Origin: Duganella sp. OV510
GTDB taxonomy: Bacteria > Pseudomonadota > Gammaproteobacteria > Burkholderiales > Burkholderiaceae_D
Direction of reading: 5' to 3'
NCBI RefSeq assembly: GCF_900100205.1
Contig: NZ_FNEQ01000006.1
Location: 248,001-312,000 of the forward strand
DNA: 64,000 nt
Shown here: positions 55,352 through 63,317 of the stretch, one piece after another
Position numbering within the stretch: the stretch's first letter is position 1
Layout: each line of letters opens with the position of its first letter
The notes under the pieces: model-generated
Database searches by the model: none
The model's input: only the letters and a program-made list of their open reading frames with translations
Told to the model about the DNA's origin: nothing
Position numbers and translations under genes: made by a program

Positions 55352-55717
55352 TGGTATTGCTCCTGAGAAATTCAATCGACAGGACCGATTCTAAAGATTT
55401 TTTTCCGTACGGATACAAAAGTTTCTTTACCGTGCAGATAATCTTAAGTTTCGGCAATAAAAATCGACGAAGTTGGCAGGAGAAGGGCGGAGAAGCGCGC
55501 AGGGTTTCAAGAAAGTAAATGAATATTAATTTCTGCCAACGTCGTCATTGAACAACGAATCGTTGGAGCATTTACGATTTTGCAGAATTTTATATTGAGA
55601 TAATAGCTGATAACGTTTTGAAATCAGGCTTGCCGTAAATGATATTGTTGATAAAAAGCAGGGCGTAGCTGCCACGGAAAGAAAAAAGGGCAGCTTGGCT
55701 GCCCTTGATTTTGCTTA
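55352..55717. other. 366-bp gap holding promoters, AT-rich, no gene seen
   Basis: AT-rich by the standard of this window. The right part contains a weak minus-strand promoter for the DUF1800 gene: TAGAAT (55388-55393) with TTGTAT (55413-55418), but a 19-bp spacer. A 10-bp palindrome TCCGTACGGA is near 55404-55413. The far end holds the decarboxylase terminator. I see no convincing reading frame or RNA gene. Confidence 0.5.
55682..55706 (-). terminator. Intrinsic terminator of the decarboxylase gene
   Basis: AAGGGCAGC (55686-55694) pairs with GCTGCCCTT (55698-55706) around TTG, with a T-run downstream on the minus strand. Confidence 0.88.
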
Positions 55718-57970
55718 TTATTGCTTGACGCAGTCCACGAAGTAACCGCGCTTGCCGTCCACTTCGCGCTTGACCAGGCCGTGCACGTCAGTCTCGAAGC
55801 CTGGGAAGCGTTCGTTGAAGTCGCGCGCGAAGCGCAGGTAGTCAACGATGGTCTTGTTGAAGCGCTCACCAGGAATCAGTAGCGGAATGCCTGGTGGGTA
55901 AGGCGTCAGCAGGATCGAGGTGATGCGGCCTTCCAGTTCATCGATCGCCACGCGCTCGATTTCACGGTGCGCCATCTTGGCGAAAGCGTCCGATGGCTTC
56001 ATCGCCGGAATCATATTCGACAGGTACATCTCGGTGGTCAGGCGCGCCACGTCATAGGCTTTGTAGAAGTCGTGGATCTGCTGGCACAGGTCGCGCAGGC
56101 CGACTTTTTCGTAGGCCGGGTTGGCGGCCGCGAATTCCGGCAGGATGCGCCACATCGGCTGGTTCTTGTCGTAGTCGTCCTTGAACTGCTGCAGTGCGGT
56201 CAGCAGCGTGTTCCAGCGGCCTTTGGTAATGCCGATGGTGAACATGATGAAGAACGAGTACAGGCCACACTTCTCGATGATGACGCCGTGTTCGGCCAGG
56301 TACTTGGTGACGATCGACGCCGGGATGCCGGTTTCGTCGAACTTGCCGTCCAGCGACAGGCCAGGATTGACGATGGTGGCCTTGATCGGGTCCAGCATGT
56401 TGAAGCCCGGTGCCAGCTTGCCGAAGCCGTGCCAGTCGTCTTCCGCCTTGATGATCCAGTCTTCGCGCGAACCGATGCCTTCTTCGGCGAACTCGTTCGG
56501 GCCCCAGACCTTGAACCACCAGTCGGTGCCCCATTCCTGATCGATCTTCTTCATCGCGCGGCGGAAATCCAGCGCTTCGAGGATCGACTCTTCCACCAGC
56601 GCGGTGCCGCCTGGCGCTTCCATCATCGCCGCCGCGACGTCGCACGAGGCGATGATCGAGTACTGTGGCGAGGTCGAAGTGTGCATCAGGTAGGCTTCGT
56701 TGAAGGCGTCCTGATCCAGCTTGACCGATTCCGATTCGCGCACCAGCACCTGCGAGGCCTGCGACAGGCCGGCCAGCAGCTTGTGGGTCGACTGGGTCGA
56801 GAAGATCATCGACTCCTTGGCGCGCAGACGGTCCTTGCCGATCGCGTGCATATTCTTGTAGAAGTCGTGGAAGGTGGCGTGCGGCAGCCAGGCTTCGTCG
56901 AAGTGCAGCGTGTCGATCTGGCCATCCAGCAGCTCGCGCAGGGTTTCCACGTTGTAGACCACGCCGTCGTAGGTCGACTGGGTGATGGTCAGGATGCGCG
57001 GCTTCTTGTTGACGGCTTCGCGCGCGAACGGGTTGGCTTCGATCTTGCGCTTGATGCTCTCCATCGAGAACTCTTCCAGCGGGATCGGGCCGATGATGCC
57101 GAGGTGGTTACGGGTCGGCATCAGGAACACCGGGATCGCGCCGCACATGATGATCGAGTGCAGGATCGACTTGTGGCAGTTGCGGTCGACCACCACGATG
57201 TCGCCAGGCGCGACGGTCGAGTGCCACACCATTTTGTTCGAGGTCGAGGTGCCGTTGGTGACGAAGTAGCAGTGGTCGGCGTTGAAGATGCGCGCGGCGT
57301 TGCGCTCGGACTTGGCGACCGGGCCGGTGTGGTCCAGCAGCTGGCCGAGTTCTTCGACGGCGTTGCAGACGTCGGCGCGCAGCATGTTCTCACCGAAGAA
57401 CTGGTGGAACATCTGGCCGATCGGCGACTTCAGGAAGGCCACGCCGCCCGAGTGGCCAGGGCAGTGCCACGAGTACGAACCGTCGTTGGCGTATTCGACC
57501 AGTGCGCGGAAGAACGGCGGCGCCAGGCCATCCAGATAGGACTTGGCTTCGCGGATGATATGGCGGGCGACGAATTCCGGCGTATCTTCAAACATGTGAA
57601 TGAAGCCGTGCAGCTCGCGCAGGATGTCATTCGGAATGTGGCGCGAGGTGCGGGTTTCGCCGTACAGATAGATCGGGATATCGGCGTTCTTGTAGCGGAT
57701 TTCCTCGACAAAGGCGCGCAGTGATTTCAGCGCGGTGTCGGTGTCTTCCACCGAGCCGGTGCCGAATTCCTCATCGTCGATCGACAGCACGAAGGCCGAC
57801 GCGCGCGATTGCTGCTGGGCGAACTGGGCCAGGTCGCCGTAGCTGGTCACGCCCACCACTTCCATGCCTTCTTTTTCCATTGCATCGGCGAGGGCGCGAA
57901 TGCCCAGGCCGGACGTGTTCTCGGAACGGAAATCCTCGTCAATGATGACGATGGGGAAACGAAATTTCAT
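55718..57970 (-). CDS. Arginine/lysine/ornithine decarboxylase (PLP-dependent, class III)
   Basis: 750-residue inducible-type basic amino acid decarboxylase, giving agmatine, cadaverine or putrescine with proton consumption (acid resistance/polyamine supply). It has an N-terminal receiver-like wing domain (about 1-130, starting FRFPIVIIDEDFRSE), a PLP domain with HCPGHSGGVAF, NGTSTSNKMV, FDEAWLPHATFH and PLP-binding Lys397 in STHKLLAG, then a C-terminal domain with GITKGRWNTL and LTPYPPGIPLLIPGE. Length and N-terminal wing match AdiA/LdcI/SpeF. Substrate cannot be assigned by eye. ATG 57970 has GGAGA upstream. The leader contains an attenuator-like structure. No antiporter gene lies next to it. 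Confidence 0.93.
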   Translation of the reverse strand: MKFRFPIVIIDEDFRSENTSGLGIRALADAMEKEGMEVVGVTSYGDLAQFAQQQSRASAFVLSIDDEEFGTGSVEDTDTALKSLRAFVEEIRYKNADIPIYLYGETRTSRHIPNDILRELHGFIHMFEDTPEFVARHIIREAKSYLDGLAPPFFRALVEYANDGSYSWHCPGHSGGVAFLKSPIGQMFHQFFGENMLRADVCNAVEELGQLLDHTGPVAKSERNAARIFNADHCYFVTNGTSTSNKMVWHSTVAPGDIVVVDRNCHKSILHSIIMCGAIPVFLMPTRNHLGIIGPIPLEEFSMESIKRKIEANPFAREAVNKKPRILTITQSTYDGVVYNVETLRELLDGQIDTLHFDEAWLPHATFHDFYKNMHAIGKDRLRAKESMIFSTQSTHKLLAGLSQASQVLVRESESVKLDQDAFNEAYLMHTSTSPQYSIIASCDVAAAMMEAPGGTALVEESILEALDFRRAMKKIDQEWGTDWWFKVWGPNEFAEEGIGSREDWIIKAEDDWHGFGKLAPGFNMLDPIKATIVNPGLSLDGKFDETGIPASIVTKYLAEHGVIIEKCGLYSFFIMFTIGITKGRWNTLLTALQQFKDDYDKNQPMWRILPEFAAANPAYEKVGLRDLCQQIHDFYKAYDVARLTTEMYLSNMIPAMKPSDAFAKMAHREIERVAIDELEGRITSILLTPYPPGIPLLIPGERFNKTIVDYLRFARDFNERFPGFETDVHGLVKREVDGKRGYFVDCVKQ

Positions 57971-57980
57971 GCATGTCTCC

Positions 57981-58036
57981 AAAAAAGCAAGCCGCCCCTG
58001 ACTTGTGTGGAGGGGCGGACTAGGGCGCGACCCCTC
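57981..58036 (-). promoter_or_regulatory. Attenuator-like leader of the decarboxylase gene
   Basis: On the minus strand, CCGCCCCT (58011-58018) can pair with AGGGGCGG (57992-57999), followed by CTTGCTTTTTT, then the Shine-Dalgarno and ATG. Upstream, GAGGGG (58031-58036) can instead pair with CCCCTC (58010-58015), which would break the terminator. The two structures are mutually exclusive. Confidence 0.5.
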
Positions 58037-58174
58037 GGGTGAACGGGCCGCAAAAAAATAAGAACGGGATTCTCGCAGAAATAGCGCCCCTGCGGGAAAA
58101 AATTATCGTAACAGAATGCACGACCTGCATGACGCGCGTATTACAAGTCATGCCATTCAGCCAACGTTGCTTGA

Positions 58175-58678
58175 TTACTGGGCTTTAAAACTTGAGGCGT
58201 TGCGCGCCAGGGTGACAAAAGCGTAGTGCAAACCGGAAGCTTCGGACACGTGCTGCTCGCGGGCGGTTTCCTGCCAAGCGCTGGCGTCGATCTCCGGGAA
58301 GAAAGCATCGCAATCGAAGGTATGGGCGATTTGCGTAATAATCAACTGATCGGCCAGTTGCAGCGATTGCTTGTAGATCTCGGCGCCACCGATGACGAAG
58401 CCCTCGGCGCCGTCCAGCAGTGCGATAGCAGCCTCGATAGAACCGACCGTCTCGACGCCGTCATGCGACCATTTATCGTTACGCGTAACGACAATATTGC
58501 GGCGATTCGGCAGTGGGCGGCCGATGGAATCAAAGGTTTTGCGGCCCATGATGATCGGATGTCCGCTGGTGGTACGTTTGAAATGCGCCAGATCCTCCGG
58601 CAGTTTCCATGGCAGCGTGTTATTGATGCCGATACCGCGCTGTGCGTCAGTAGCGACGATGATAGTAAGTTTGCTCAT
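58175..58678 (-). CDS. folA: Dihydrofolate reductase
   Basis: Reduces dihydrofolate to tetrahydrofolate with NADPH. 167 residues, normal for bacterial DHFR. Family features are IVATDAQRGIGINNTLPWKLPEDL (catalytic Asp in PEDL), HPIIMGRKTFDSIGRPLPNRRNIVVTRN and FVIGGAEIYKQSL (described in parts). ATG 58678 follows GGAAG. It is the last gene of a thyA-hydrolase-folA series on the minus strand; ThyA makes the dihydrofolate it reduces. A REP-like hairpin lies only 13 bp upstream. Confidence 0.96.
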   Translation of the reverse strand: MSKLTIIVATDAQRGIGINNTLPWKLPEDLAHFKRTTSGHPIIMGRKTFDSIGRPLPNRRNIVVTRNDKWSHDGVETVGSIEAAIALLDGAEGFVIGGAEIYKQSLQLADQLIITQIAHTFDCDAFFPEIDASAWQETAREQHVSEASGLHYAFVTLARNASSFKAQ

Positions 58679-58690
58679 ATCTTCCAATCC

Positions 58691-58746
58691 GGGGTCAGTT
58701 CTGCCAAACGTACACGGGCTCATGTACATTTGGCAGAACTGACCCC
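58691..58746. repeat. REP/REPIN-like 56-bp inverted repeat
   Basis: GGGGTCAGTTCTGCCAAA (58691-58708) is perfectly complementary to 58729-58746. Five more base pairs form inside after one mismatch, around a short loop. The GGGGTCAG...CTGACCCC ends resemble palindromes mobilised by REP-associated tyrosine transposases. It has no T-run and sits between the hydrolase stop and folA. Confidence 0.65.
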
Positions 58747-58751
58747 AGGTT

Positions 58752-59447
58752 TTAGTTGTAAAAGGTGCGCATGTGGTGGGCCAGGGCTTGCGGGGCTTCG
58801 AGTGGGATCATGTGGCCTGTGCCTTCGGTGAGCATGTGCAGCTGGGCCTCCGGGTTGTAGGTGGTGAATTCGCGGATGTCGTCTGCCGATACCAGCTTGT
58901 CTTGCTCGGACGCGACGATCAGCACCGGGCAACGCAGTTCGCCGGTGCGCAGCATCAGGTCCGGGCGCTCGATGGTGGTGCGGAACTGCGTCAGCAGCAC
59001 GTCCTTGCCGAGATCGATGGCCATTTGCTGGATGACGCCGACGATGGCCGGATCGTCCATGTGCTCGGGCGCGAGAATTTCGCGCAGCCGCATTTGCGTC
59101 ATGCCAGTGTAGTGGTTCTTTTCCAGCAGCGGGATGATGCGCAGGCGCGTGGCCTTTTCCTTCTCCTGCAATCCTTTGGCGGAACTGGCGATGATGACCA
59201 GCGAATTGACGCGCTCCGGATTGGTCAGCGCGTATTCCACCGCCAGGTAGGCGCCCAGCGAGAAGGCGACCAGGTTGGCTTTCGGCGCGCTGTGGGCGCC
59301 GATCAGTTCCTGCATCTGCGCGCGCGAGCGGGCCTTGTGCAGCGGCACGTGGTGGAACTCGAAGCCGTCGCCCAACAGCGGCAGCAACCGGCTCCACATG
59401 CGTTCATCGCACAGCGTGCCGGGAACAAAGTCCAGCCGCATCGTCAT
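58752..59447 (-). CDS. Alpha/beta hydrolase
   Basis: 231-residue serine hydrolase. [16 protein letters not shown] (oxyanion region), nucleophile Ser63 in AFSLGAY, acid in VASEQDKL and His in [14 protein letters not shown] 59447 overlaps the thyA stop (ATGA), so it is coupled to thyA. A longer frame reaching 59528 would lie within thyA and is not credible. Substrate unknown; not obviously linked to folate chemistry. Confidence 0.88.
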   Translation of the reverse strand: MTMRLDFVPGTLCDERMWSRLLPLLGDGFEFHHVPLHKARSRAQMQELIGAHSAPKANLVAFSLGAYLAVEYALTNPERVNSLVIIASSAKGLQEKEKATRLRIIPLLEKNHYTGMTQMRLREILAPEHMDDPAIVGVIQQMAIDLGKDVLLTQFRTTIERPDLMLRTGELRCPVLIVASEQDKLVSADDIREFTTYNPEAQLHMLTEGTGHMIPLEAPQALAHHMRTFYN

Positions 59448-60415
59448 ACCGCCATTGGTGCGGTGATCGGCGCGTGATGCTGATAGCCTTCCAGTGAGAA
59501 GTCGGATGGTTCGATTTTTTCCAGCCACTCCGGTTCATATTTGCCGGTTTGCGCGAATGAAGGCACGCGGTCGGCGATTAGCAGTTGCGGCAGCGGGAAG
59601 GGCTCGCGCTTCAGCTGTTCCTGCACCATGTCCATGTGGTTCTCGTAGATGTGCGCGTCGCCGATGAAGTAGGTGAACCAGCGCGGCGTGTAGCCGGTCA
59701 GGCGGCCCACCAGGTGCATCAGCGCGGCGCCTTCGGCCAGGTTGAACGGCGTGCCCAGGCCCAGGTCGTTCGAGCGCACGTAGAGGCACATCGACAGTTC
59801 CTTGGTGCCTGGATTCGGGATGAACTGGTACAGCAGGTGGCAGGCCGGCAGGGCGACAGCGTCGAGTACCGCTGGGTTCCAGCCGTGGAACAGGATGCGG
59901 CGGCTGCCTGGGTTGTTGACGATGGTGTCCAGGCACTCGCGCAATTGGTCGATGGCCTTATACAGCAGCACTTTCTGCACGCCGTCTTCTTCCAGTTGCG
60001 AGACGACGGTGTAGCCGTTCTTCCGGGCGTTGGCGATTTGCTCCGGCTGGTCGGCGTCCAGCAGCTTGTAGCCTGGCCATTGGCGCCATTGCACGCCGTA
60101 CACCGGTCCCAGGTCGTCGGTGCCCAGGCGGTAGGGATTATCCAGCCATTGCTGGTTTTCGTTGGCGTTCTGGTCCCAGACCTTGCAGCCCAGGGCGCGG
60201 AAATCGGCGGCACTGCGCGAGGCACGCAGGAAGGCGCACAGTTCGCCTACGACGGATTTGAATGCCAGCTTCTTGGTCGTCACGGCGGGGAAACCCTTGG
60301 TCAGGTCGAAACGCATCATGGCGCCCGGCACGCTCAGCGTGCGGATGCCTGTGCGGTTGTCCTGCCAGCTGCCGGTGTCGATGACGGTCTGGATCAATTC
60401 CTGGTATTGCTGCAT
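59444..60415 (-). CDS. thyA: Thymidylate synthase
   Basis: Methylates dUMP to dTMP using methylene-tetrahydrofolate. 323 residues, longer than the 264 of E. coli because of an insertion around residues 95-155 ([15 protein letters not shown] and the following region), as seen in some other bacteria. The catalytic Cys192 is in [37 protein letters not shown] and [13 protein letters not shown] are the other family blocks. The start is ATG 60415 with GGAG 6 bp upstream. It overlaps the downstream hydrolase gene. Together with folA it forms the dTMP/folate recycling pair. Confidence 0.95.
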   Translation of the reverse strand: MQQYQELIQTVIDTGSWQDNRTGIRTLSVPGAMMRFDLTKGFPAVTTKKLAFKSVVGELCAFLRASRSAADFRALGCKVWDQNANENQQWLDNPYRLGTDDLGPVYGVQWRQWPGYKLLDADQPEQIANARKNGYTVVSQLEEDGVQKVLLYKAIDQLRECLDTIVNNPGSRRILFHGWNPAVLDAVALPACHLLYQFIPNPGTKELSMCLYVRSNDLGLGTPFNLAEGAALMHLVGRLTGYTPRWFTYFIGDAHIYENHMDMVQEQLKREPFPLPQLLIADRVPSFAQTGKYEPEWLEKIEPSDFSLEGYQHHAPITAPMAV

Positions 60416-60485
60416 GCAGTTCTCCAACGTGGGTGTCGCTCAAAGACGGCTATTTTATCAGGCCGCCCGGGCGATCGTGCGGCGC

Positions 60486-62186
60486 CTAGCGCGAGCCAGG
60501 CTTGGACTTGCGCCCGCCCGGTTGTGCGGCCGCGCGGCCAGCGGAACGCGCCTGCGACTTGGCGCCGCGCCCACCCGCAACCACCACCGCGCCTTTCGGC
60601 GCGCCGGATACATCGTCACCTGCGCGACGCCCGCTGCCGCCCGGGCCGCCCACTCTGCGGCCGCCGCCACCTGCGCCGTCGCTGCGAGCATTACCTGTTG
60701 GGGCATCGCCGCCGCTGCGGCGCCCACCGCCGCCGGAGCCGCCACCTGCGCCGCCGCTGCGAGCATTGCCTGTTGGGGCGTCGCCGCCGCGCTGCGCACC
60801 TGCGTTGCGGCTGGCGCGGTCGTCTGCTGGGCCGCCTTTGCCCGACGTGCGCTCACGGCCTGGCGATTTGACTTTTTCTTCCGGCACCCAGGTGCCGAGC
60901 GAGGCGCTGCCGCCGGCAGGGCGGACTTCAGTCTTGGGTGCTGCCGGCGGTTTGACGACCGGCGGCGCAGCGGCTGAACGCTTGGCTGCGTTGGGAGCCG
61001 GGCCTTTGCGCGCCGGCGCAGTCGCGCCCTTGGCCGAAGTCTCGGGCACGCGATGATCCGCCTCAAAGCCCGGTTCCTCGTAGCGTGGAATCGCCTGGCG
61101 CGTCAGCGCTTCGATCTCCTTCAGGATGTCCACTTCGTCGGCGCACACCAGCGATACGGCTTCGCCTTCCATGCCGGCGCGGCCGGTACGGCCGATGCGG
61201 TGGATATAGTCCTCGGCCACCGTCGGCAGATCGAAGTTGACCACCTGCGGCAAGGCCTCGATATCCAGCCCGCGCGCCGCCACGTCGGTCGCCACCAGCA
61301 GCCGCACTTCCTTGCGCTTGAAGCGATCCAATGCACGCAAGCGCGCCGGCTGCGTCTTGTCGCCGTGGATGGAGTCGGCCGTCACGCCATGCTCATGCAA
61401 GGTCTTGACCAGTGCCTCGACGCCTTTGCGCGTCTTGACGAACACCAGCGCCTGCGCCCATCCAAGCTTGTTCAACAGGTGCAGGAGTAGCTCCGACTTG
61501 CGTCGCTTGTCGGTTGTCACCAGCCACTGCTTGACCGTCTTGACCGCCGTATTGGCCGCCTCCACCTGTATTGACACAGCATCCTTCAACATCCCCTTGG
61601 CCAGCTTGCGGATCTCGTCCGAGAACGTCGCCGAGAACAGCAAGGTCTGACGCTGCCGGGGCAGCGCCTCCAGCAGGATATCCAGATCGCGCTCGAAGCC
61701 CAGATCCAGCATGCGGTCCGCCTCGTCCAGCACCAGCGTTTGCAGCAGCGCGAAGCTGATCATGCCCTGGTCGTGCAGGTCGATCAGGCGGCCGGGCGTG
61801 GCCACCAGCACGTCAAGGCCCTTGCGCAGCTTGGCGATCTGTGGCGCGATATCCACGCCGCCGTAGGCCACAGCACTGCGCAGTGGCAGGTTGCCGCCAT
61901 AACTGCGGAAGCTCTCGTACACCTGCTCGGCCAACTCGCGCGTCGGCACCAGCACCAGCGCGCGCACGCACTGTGGTGCCGTCACGCCGTCCATGGTCAG
62001 GCGATGCAGAATGGGCAGCGCAAAGCCGGCGGTCTTGCCGGTGCCGGTTTGCGCGGCGGCCATCACATCGCGGCCCGCCAGCACGGCGGGAATGGCTTGC
62101 TTCTGTACGGGCGTGGGCTGTTTGTAGCCGAGCGCATTCAGCGTGCGCAATAAAGGGTCGATCAGACCGAGTGCTTGAAAAGTCAT
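60486..62186 (-). CDS. rhlE: DEAD-box RNA helicase, RhlE-like, with repeated RGG-type tail
   Basis: ATP-dependent RNA helicase likely involved in ribosome assembly or RNA decay. 566 residues. The core has the Q motif YKQPTPVQKQAI, motif I AQTGTGKT (45-52), PTRELAEQ, DEAD at 154-157, SAT, and motif VI HRIGRTGRAG. From about 375 the tail is low-complexity Gly/Arg/Ser, including two copies of GGDAPTGNARS followed by G- or D-GAGGG. Such tails bind RNA. ATG 62186 begins TFQALGLIDPLL. Subfamily (RhlE vs DeaD) is judged from short length and lack of a DbpA-type domain. The tail is probably length-variable between strains. Confidence 0.9.
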   Translation of the reverse strand: MTFQALGLIDPLLRTLNALGYKQPTPVQKQAIPAVLAGRDVMAAAQTGTGKTAGFALPILHRLTMDGVTAPQCVRALVLVPTRELAEQVYESFRSYGGNLPLRSAVAYGGVDIAPQIAKLRKGLDVLVATPGRLIDLHDQGMISFALLQTLVLDEADRMLDLGFERDLDILLEALPRQRQTLLFSATFSDEIRKLAKGMLKDAVSIQVEAANTAVKTVKQWLVTTDKRRKSELLLHLLNKLGWAQALVFVKTRKGVEALVKTLHEHGVTADSIHGDKTQPARLRALDRFKRKEVRLLVATDVAARGLDIEALPQVVNFDLPTVAEDYIHRIGRTGRAGMEGEAVSLVCADEVDILKEIEALTRQAIPRYEEPGFEADHRVPETSAKGATAPARKGPAPNAAKRSAAAPPVVKPPAAPKTEVRPAGGSASLGTWVPEEKVKSPGRERTSGKGGPADDRASRNAGAQRGGDAPTGNARSGGAGGGSGGGGRRSGGDAPTGNARSDGAGGGGRRVGGPGGSGRRAGDDVSGAPKGAVVVAGGRGAKSQARSAGRAAAQPGGRKSKPGSR

Positions 62187-62199
62187 GTAAATTCTTTGG

Positions 62200-63285
62200 T
62201 TAGTTGGCCAGCGCGTCGGACCATAAGGCAAGGATCTCGCGCACGCGCTGGTCCGGCAGGTGAAGCAGGTTGTCGCCTACATACAGCTCTACTGAGCTAT
62301 GGCCGGGCAGCGCCGCATGATTGGCGCCGTTGAACAGCCAGACGCCATGTTGTTCGGCGATGCGGCTACGGATCTCCAGCGCGCGGTCGCGGCTCACCGG
62401 CAGGTGCATATGCAGCATATTCGCGTGCGGCTGCGCCGGATTGGGAGTCAGCAGCGGAAACGCACGCAGTGCCTCATAGAGCCATTGCGTGCGCCTGAAA
62501 TAATCTGGCATGGCAGCCAGCCTGGCATCGAACTGCATGGCTGCGGCCACCACATAGGGCGTGCGCTGATAAACATTGCCACCCTGGCGGCGATACCATT
62601 CCGCCGCCTTGGCGACAAAAGCCGCGCTACCGGCCAGCACGGCGCCGCCCATGCCGCCTATGCCCTTGTACAGCGATACATAGACGCTGTCGAAGCCCGC
62701 CGCGATGTCGGCGACCGGCCGGCCGTATGCCGCCGCAGTCTCCCACAGTCGTGCGCCATCCATGTGCAAATGGATGCCTTGTGTGCGGCAGTAATCCTTG
62801 ATGGCGGTCAGTTCGTCCCAGCCTGGACACTGGCCGCCGATTTCGCGCGCCGGCAATTCCAGCGTTGCCGCGCCCAGTTGATCGGGAATCGCCTTCAGTT
62901 CATCCAGTGTCCACGGACGCTGCGGATCGCCGATCTGCAATGCGTGGAAGTGGTCAAATAACTGGTGGTTGCCGCGCTCGTGCCTGAGAATATGCGAGGT
63001 CGGATGCAGCGCCACCAGCTTGCTGCCGCGCTCCGTGCAGGCAATGCGCAGCGCGGTGGCTTGCGTCATGGTGCCGGTAATGCAGAACACCGCCGCCTCG
63101 AAGCCCAGCAGGCGTGCGACTTTCTGTTCAAACTCCTGTATCAGTTGGCCATTGCCGTAGACATCATGCGTGACGCCATGCGCCTCGCACCAGTTGCCCA
63201 TGGCCGTGAATAATTCGGCCGGCGAGAGGGAGCGATGGCCTGGTAAGTGCACACGGCACCGCTGTTTGAGTTCTGCGTCGGTCAT
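62200..63285 (-). CDS. ltaE: Threonine aldolase family protein (PLP-dependent beta-eliminating lyase fold)
   Basis: 361 residues. Low-specificity threonine aldolases split L-threonine/allo-threonine into glycine and acetaldehyde. Features are HDVYGNGQLIQEFE, TGTMTQATAL, LHMDGARLWETAAAYG and PLP Lys207 in SLYKGIGG. The N-terminus differs from E. coli LtaE, so substrate specificity may differ; the aldolase call is likely but not certain. It ends 14 bp before the helicase start on the same strand, so they may be co-transcribed. Confidence 0.85.
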   Translation of the reverse strand: MTDAELKQRCRVHLPGHRSLSPAELFTAMGNWCEAHGVTHDVYGNGQLIQEFEQKVARLLGFEAAVFCITGTMTQATALRIACTERGSKLVALHPTSHILRHERGNHQLFDHFHALQIGDPQRPWTLDELKAIPDQLGAATLELPAREIGGQCPGWDELTAIKDYCRTQGIHLHMDGARLWETAAAYGRPVADIAAGFDSVYVSLYKGIGGMGGAVLAGSAAFVAKAAEWYRRQGGNVYQRTPYVVAAAMQFDARLAAMPDYFRRTQWLYEALRAFPLLTPNPAQPHANMLHMHLPVSRDRALEIRSRIAEQHGVWLFNGANHAALPGHSSVELYVGDNLLHLPDQRVREILALWSDALAN

Positions 63286-63317
63286 GGCGTCATCCTGAAA
63301 GGCAGAATGGTACCACT

